In this document: positions 7,871 to 10,484 of the stretch, in pieces | How positions within the stretch are numbered: position 1 is the first letter of the stretch | How the letters are laid out: each line of letters opens with the position of its first letter | Assembly (NCBI GenBank): GCA_949295235.1 | Contig: CASFKH010000006.1 | Coordinates: 1-10,484, forward strand | Reading direction: 5' to 3' | DNA from: an uncultured Ureaplasma sp. | GTDB taxonomy: Bacteria > Bacillota_I > Bacilli_A > Mycoplasmatales > Mycoplasmoidaceae | Length of the DNA stretch: 10,484 nt | Program-made: the position numbers and the translations under genes | Notes under the pieces: model-generated | The model's database searches: none | The model's input: only the letters and a program-made list of their open reading frames with translations | What the model was told of the DNA's origin: nothing

Positions 7871-8993
7871 TTCTATTTAATAACTCCTCTAACATAGTTT
7901 TTAAATCTTTATCATTATAATCAATGCTCATATTACCAATATTATAATTTAAGGCAGTAGATTCTTGTTGAGCTGTATTGTCTTTGTTAATATCTTTATA
8001 CATGTCAAATCAAACAACAATTTCAGGTTTGTTAATAATATTGTAAATTGGTTTTAAATTAATCTTTTTTAATCTATCATCGGCATAATAATGCATAAAA
8101 TTTGTAAAAACATCAATAGTTAAAGATGGGATTGGACCAAAACTTAGTAAGTATTCAGCTCATTTAAGTTCATCATCAACAATATTTCTTACTATTTCTT
8201 CAGTTTTTTCTCTAAATCATTTAGATTTAAAAATTTCAGTAAAACCTTCAGATTCTTCACGCATTAATATTCTTAATAATCCACCAATTACAGCCACATG
8301 CATATCTTCATCAAAATTGATTAATTTAATAATTTTGGTAACTCCACTTATGGCATCATTATAACTAAAATTGATCATATAAGTAACCATAAAACTAATA
8401 TAAAATTTTAAACCTTCTAAGAAATAAATATGAAGTAATAAGGTTAATATATTTTTCTTAGTTTCAATTTCATCTCATTCTGGATGATAACCATTTATAT
8501 ATTCTTTTAATAAGGTATATTCATTAATTTCTTTATCAGTCCGATGTTTGATTTCATTAATCATATAAATTCGATCAAAAATTGATGTTGCATCACTACT
8601 AAACATTTCACGAATGATATGTGAATAAGATAATGAATGGATTAATTCAAAAAAAGCTTGAGTTTTAAAGACTGCTTCTCATTCACTTGACGTAACTAAT
8701 TCAGACATTATGCTATCTAAACCTCTATTTTGAGCAGAATCCATCAATGTTTGAAATAAAAGATTTGAAATAATTACTTGTTGAGCATTTTCAGGTAAAT
8801 CTTTAAAATTTTCTCTATCTGATATTAAACTAATTTCTTCAGGTGTTCAAAAAGCTTGACGCATGTTTGATTCAATTTGTTTTGCAAATGGATATTTAAT
8901 AATATCATATCTTTGAAAACCATTATATTTGCCCAAAAAAATTTTAATATCTTTTGATTTTACTATTAATTCTAGATCAATTAATTTTTTCAT
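7860..8993 (-). CDS. nrdB: Ribonucleoside-diphosphate reductase beta subunit, class Ia-like
   Basis: 377 aa, almost the length of E. coli NrdB (376) and colinear with it (+1 numbering at the start). It makes and stores the tyrosyl radical for NrdA. Dimetal ligands are complete: Asp85, Glu116, His119, Glu193, Glu229, His232. The radical Tyr123 (ELIHSLSY), the relay Trp49 (AFWTPEE, a TGA codon) and Asp228 are present. It is thus not the metal-free class Ie type of some mycoplasmas. Motifs look like NrdB rather than NrdF, and no nrdI is adjacent. Start: ATG at 8993, with AAGGA 5 nt upstream; an upstream in-frame Met adds 14 residues unlike the family. Only the first 49 codons are TGA-free, so the gene is invisible under the standard code. 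The order is nrdB then nrdA, with overlapping ATGCAAAATAA. Confidence 0.95.
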
Positions 8994-8998
8994 ATTTT

Positions 8999-9026
8999 TC
9001 CTTATCAATATTAAATATTTATAACA
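8999..9026 (-). promoter_or_regulatory. Candidate extended -10 promoter and Shine-Dalgarno for nrdBA
   Basis: On the minus strand TG-T-TATAAA (9026-9018) is an extended -10; it predicts a leader of about 18 nt containing AAGGA (9003-8999). A TTGAAA (9035-9030) with TAATAT (9013-9008) at 16-bp spacing is an alternative, but it would start the transcript inside the Shine-Dalgarno. I saw no NrdR-box pair. Confidence 0.4.
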
Positions 9027-9110
9027 TAATTTCAAATGTTAATTTTATATTTTTAAAAAAATAAAACAATCCAAATATTTTAATAAAATAATTCCATTTT
9101 AAATAATTAA

Positions 9111-9166
9111 ATTTTGATAGAATTTTTATTATATTAAAGTTTAAATATAACAAATTTTGATAAAAT
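9111..9166 (+). promoter_or_regulatory. Two candidate extended -10 elements for rpsO
   Basis: ATTTTGATAGAAT (9111-9123) and ATTTTGATAAAAT (9154-9166) are near copies, 43 bp apart, and each contains TGn followed by a -10-like hexamer (TAGAAT, TAAAAT). The second would start transcription near 9172, giving an rpsO leader of about 84 nt that contains the hairpin at 9178-9226. No good -35 is visible. TATACAAT at 9182-9189 is a rival -10 but would remove the hairpin from the transcript. Confidence 0.35.
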
Positions 9167-9177
9167 TAAATTGTATT

Positions 9178-9248
9178 AATTTATACAATGTTGATATTCT
9201 TCTCCAAATACATCTTTGTATAAATTTTTATAAATGACAAAAGGAGAA
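9178..9248 (+). promoter_or_regulatory. Possible rpsO leader pseudoknot covering the Shine-Dalgarno
   Basis: Stem 1: AATTTATACAA (9178-9188) pairs perfectly with TTGTATAAATT (9216-9226), 11 bp, with a 27-nt loop. Stem 2: TTCTCC in that loop (9200-9205) is exactly complementary to GGAGAA (9243-9248), which contains the rpsO Shine-Dalgarno. Together they make an H-type pseudoknot with linkers of 11, 10 and 16 nt. ATACAA (9183-9188) could instead pair with TTGTAT at 9171-9176, giving an alternative hairpin. E. coli S15 represses its own mRNA through a pseudoknot at the start site; a similar role here is inference. Confidence 0.45.
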
Positions 9249-9255
9249 TTAAATT

Positions 9256-9525
9256 ATGGCTATTTCAAAAGAAAAAAAAGCTGAATTAATTAAAAAATTT
9301 GGTGGTAATGAAAAAAATACAGGAAAAACTGAAGTTCAAATTGCAATTTTAACTGAAGAAATTTCACGTTTAACACAACACTTAATAAACAATAAAAAAG
9401 ATAAGATTTCAAAATCTGGTTTATACCAAAAAGTTGCTCAAAGAAAAAAATTACTTGCATATCTTGAAAGAAACGATATTGAACGTTATAGAAATATAAT
9501 TAAAGAATTAAATTTACGTGGATAA
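9256..9525 (+). CDS. rpsO: 30S ribosomal protein S15
   Basis: 89 aa, exactly the usual length. S15 binds 16S rRNA at the helix 20/21/22 junction early in assembly of the platform. The family pattern is clear: [16 protein letters not shown] at 21-36, QHL at 41-43, KKD..S around 46-52 (Asp and Ser conserved for rRNA contact), then QRKKLLAYL and DIERYRNII to the C-terminal LNLRG. Start: ATG at 9256, 9 nt after GGAG (9243-9246). The gene lies 263 bp from the divergent nrdB. It is probably autoregulated through its leader. The next gene starts 28 nt later on the same strand, and no terminator is evident between them. Confidence 0.97.
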   Translation: MAISKEKKAELIKKFGGNEKNTGKTEVQIAILTEEISRLTQHLINNKKDKISKSGLYQKVAQRKKLLAYLERNDIERYRNIIKELNLRG

Positions 9526-9553
9526 TTTTTAGTAAATTTATTAATTTTTTATT

Positions 9554-9988
9554 ATGAAATTTTGAGATAAATTTAATAAAAAAAATCAAAAAAAACAATG
9601 AATTATTAATTCAATTAAAAGAAAATCTAATGTTTTAAAACATAATTTGTTTGTTGACAATAATGAATCAAAATTAAAGGTAATTTGATTAAAAAATGAT
9701 AACGATATTGCAACAATATTAGCGCCTTTAAATAATTTTAATTATCAATATTCATATTTAATAAATGCTGTGCTTGAATTCAATAACATTAATTTTAATT
9801 ATGAATATGATATTGTTGTGTTAGATTTATGATGAAAAGTAAAAGAATTATATAATAATGTGAAACCAAATAGTTTAAAACTTAAATTTAATGAAGTTTC
9901 TCATGTAATTGTATTACCAATTAATGGAATATCTCAATTATTAATTAAAATTAATGGTTTTGTTCGACCAATGCAAAAAATATTATAA
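9554..9988 (+). CDS. Unrecognised 144-aa protein, faint DUF192-like C-terminal half
   Basis: 144 aa, visible only when TGA is Trp (six such codons, including tandem TGA-TGA at 9830-9835). No signal peptide or membrane segment; the N-terminus is basic (residues 1-30 rich in Lys, Asn and Trp). Residues about 86-137 read DIVVLD, then KVKELYNNVKPNS, then HVIVLPINGI and a final IKINGFV. This spacing recalls DUF192 (DivFlD..gkVv.i..nvkP.s...yVlElpaG.....i..Gd.v), but the family's earlier GLM.R and FWMKNT motifs are not seen, so it is at most a divergent relative. Its frame is supported by the 11 bp after its TAA: the stop is fused to the yebC Shine-Dalgarno (TAAGGAG). No Shine-Dalgarno precedes the ATG at 9554; a start at another codon is possible. 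Probably cotranscribed with rpsO and yebC. Confidence 0.7.
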
Positions 9989-9997
9989 GGAGTCCTT
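9987..9997 (+). promoter_or_regulatory. yebC Shine-Dalgarno inside a self-complementary sequence
   Basis: AAGGAG (9987-9992) begins within the preceding TAA stop and lies 8 nt before the ATG at 10001. AAGG and CCTT flank AGT, so the site can form a 4-bp mini-hairpin that hides the Shine-Dalgarno, which ribosomes ending the upstream gene would open. Confidence 0.5.
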
Positions 9998-10000
9998 TTT

Positions 10001-10484
10001 ATGCCTCGCAAACATTTAATCGCAAGTGGTATTAACAAAAAACAACAACAACAATCTAAAATTTGAATGAAATGTGCAAAGGAAATAAAGGCCGCAGCTA
10101 AGGTTGGTGGTCCAAATCCAGATGCAAATCCAAGATTAAAAGCTGCAATCCAAAGAGCATTGCAAAATAACTTAAGTCGCGATTCAATACAAAGAAATAT
10201 TAATGGTGCTTCAAAAGATCTTGATGTCCTTAAAGAAATTTATTATGAAGGATATGGACCAAAAGGGATTGCAATTATTGTTAAAGCTTTAACTGATAAT
10301 GAACAAAGAACCATAAGTAATGTTAGAGGTTATTTTTCTAAACTCCATGGTGAAATTTCAAAACCAAATAGTGTAAAAATCTTATTTAATGAATATGGTG
10401 TATTTTTGATTAATAAGGATCAAATTGATGAAAATAAATTATTAGAATTAGTTATTGATTTTAATATTATTGATTTACATAATG
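10001..10484 (+). CDS. yebC: YebC/TACO1-family protein (right end cut)
   Basis: 161 residues visible; the full family length is about 235-245, so the C-terminal third lies outside. YebC proteins were long annotated as transcription regulators; more recent work assigns YebC/TACO1 members to relieving ribosome stalling at proline-rich sequences. Seen: AKEIKAAAKVGGPNPDANPRL at about 26-46 (split here as AKEIKAAAK then GGPNPDANPRL), RALQNNLSRDSIQRNI at 52-67, YYEGYGPKGIAIIV at 81-94, LTDNEQRT at 97-104, and the family G-rich loop degenerate at about 115-125. The N-terminus MPRKHLIASG is the mycoplasma form rather than the common MAGHSKW. One TGA encodes Trp22. The ATG has a clear Shine-Dalgarno. 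Confidence 0.92.

Noticed and set aside
7860..8993. Class Ie (metal-free) beta subunit, known from some mycoplasmas
   Set aside because: All six metal ligands (Asp85, Glu116, His119, Glu193, Glu229, His232) are present, as is Tyr123.
1..10484. CRISPR array, insertion sequence, phage or defence system
   Set aside because: No spaced direct repeats, transposase motifs, terminal inverted repeats or defence-type domains were found; the genes are housekeeping.

Overview
The window is chromosomal DNA from a Mollicute (mycoplasma/spiroplasma-type bacterium). It is extremely AT-rich and reads UGA as tryptophan: nearly every gene has in-frame TGA codons, several at positions where the family has a conserved Trp (for example Trp49 of NrdB and the Trp-His pair of NrdA). 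Under the standard code the genes look like strings of short fragments; under genetic code 4 every one is a single intact frame. The coordinates below use code 4.

Layout, left to right. (1) Minus strand, 2854 down to 1: a small membrane-anchored EIIB-like protein, then lgt (prolipoprotein diacylglyceryl transferase), trxB (thioredoxin reductase) and the start of a probable whiA that runs off the left edge. (2) nadK (minus) and trpS (plus) diverge from a 56-bp intergenic stretch centred on an AT-rich palindrome. nadK leads into the EIIB-like gene, and trpS leads into a Cof-type HAD phosphatase. HAD phosphatase, trpS, nadK and EIIB-like protein recall the conserved M. genitalium MG125-MG129 neighbourhood (from memory), here without the spx-like gene. 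(3) Minus strand, 8993 to 5525: nrdB and nrdA, overlapping by 11 bp, encode a ribonucleotide reductase that resembles class Ia (full ATP-cone, complete metal site and radical Tyr in NrdB, no nrdI), whereas mycoplasmas usually have class Ib nrdFIE. (4) Plus strand, 9256 to the right edge: rpsO (S15), an unrecognised small gene with a faint DUF192-like pattern, and a yebC-family gene cut by the window end.

Functionally most genes are core housekeeping: lipoprotein maturation, NADP supply (nadK), disulfide redox (trxB), dNTP synthesis (nrdBA), tryptophan charging (trpS) and translation (rpsO, yebC). NADP, thioredoxin reductase and RNR form a plausible electron chain, although this TrxB lacks the usual NADPH-phosphate-binding arginines.

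Most notable points: a possible H-type pseudoknot in the rpsO leader that would capture the Shine-Dalgarno, reminiscent of E. coli S15 autoregulation; the class Ia-like NrdBA; the altered NADPH motif of TrxB; an EIIB domain without its phospho-cysteine; and the near-leaderless divergent nadK/trpS promoter region. I saw no tRNA, rRNA, CRISPR array, insertion sequence or phage gene. No gene-free stretch exceeds 300 bases.
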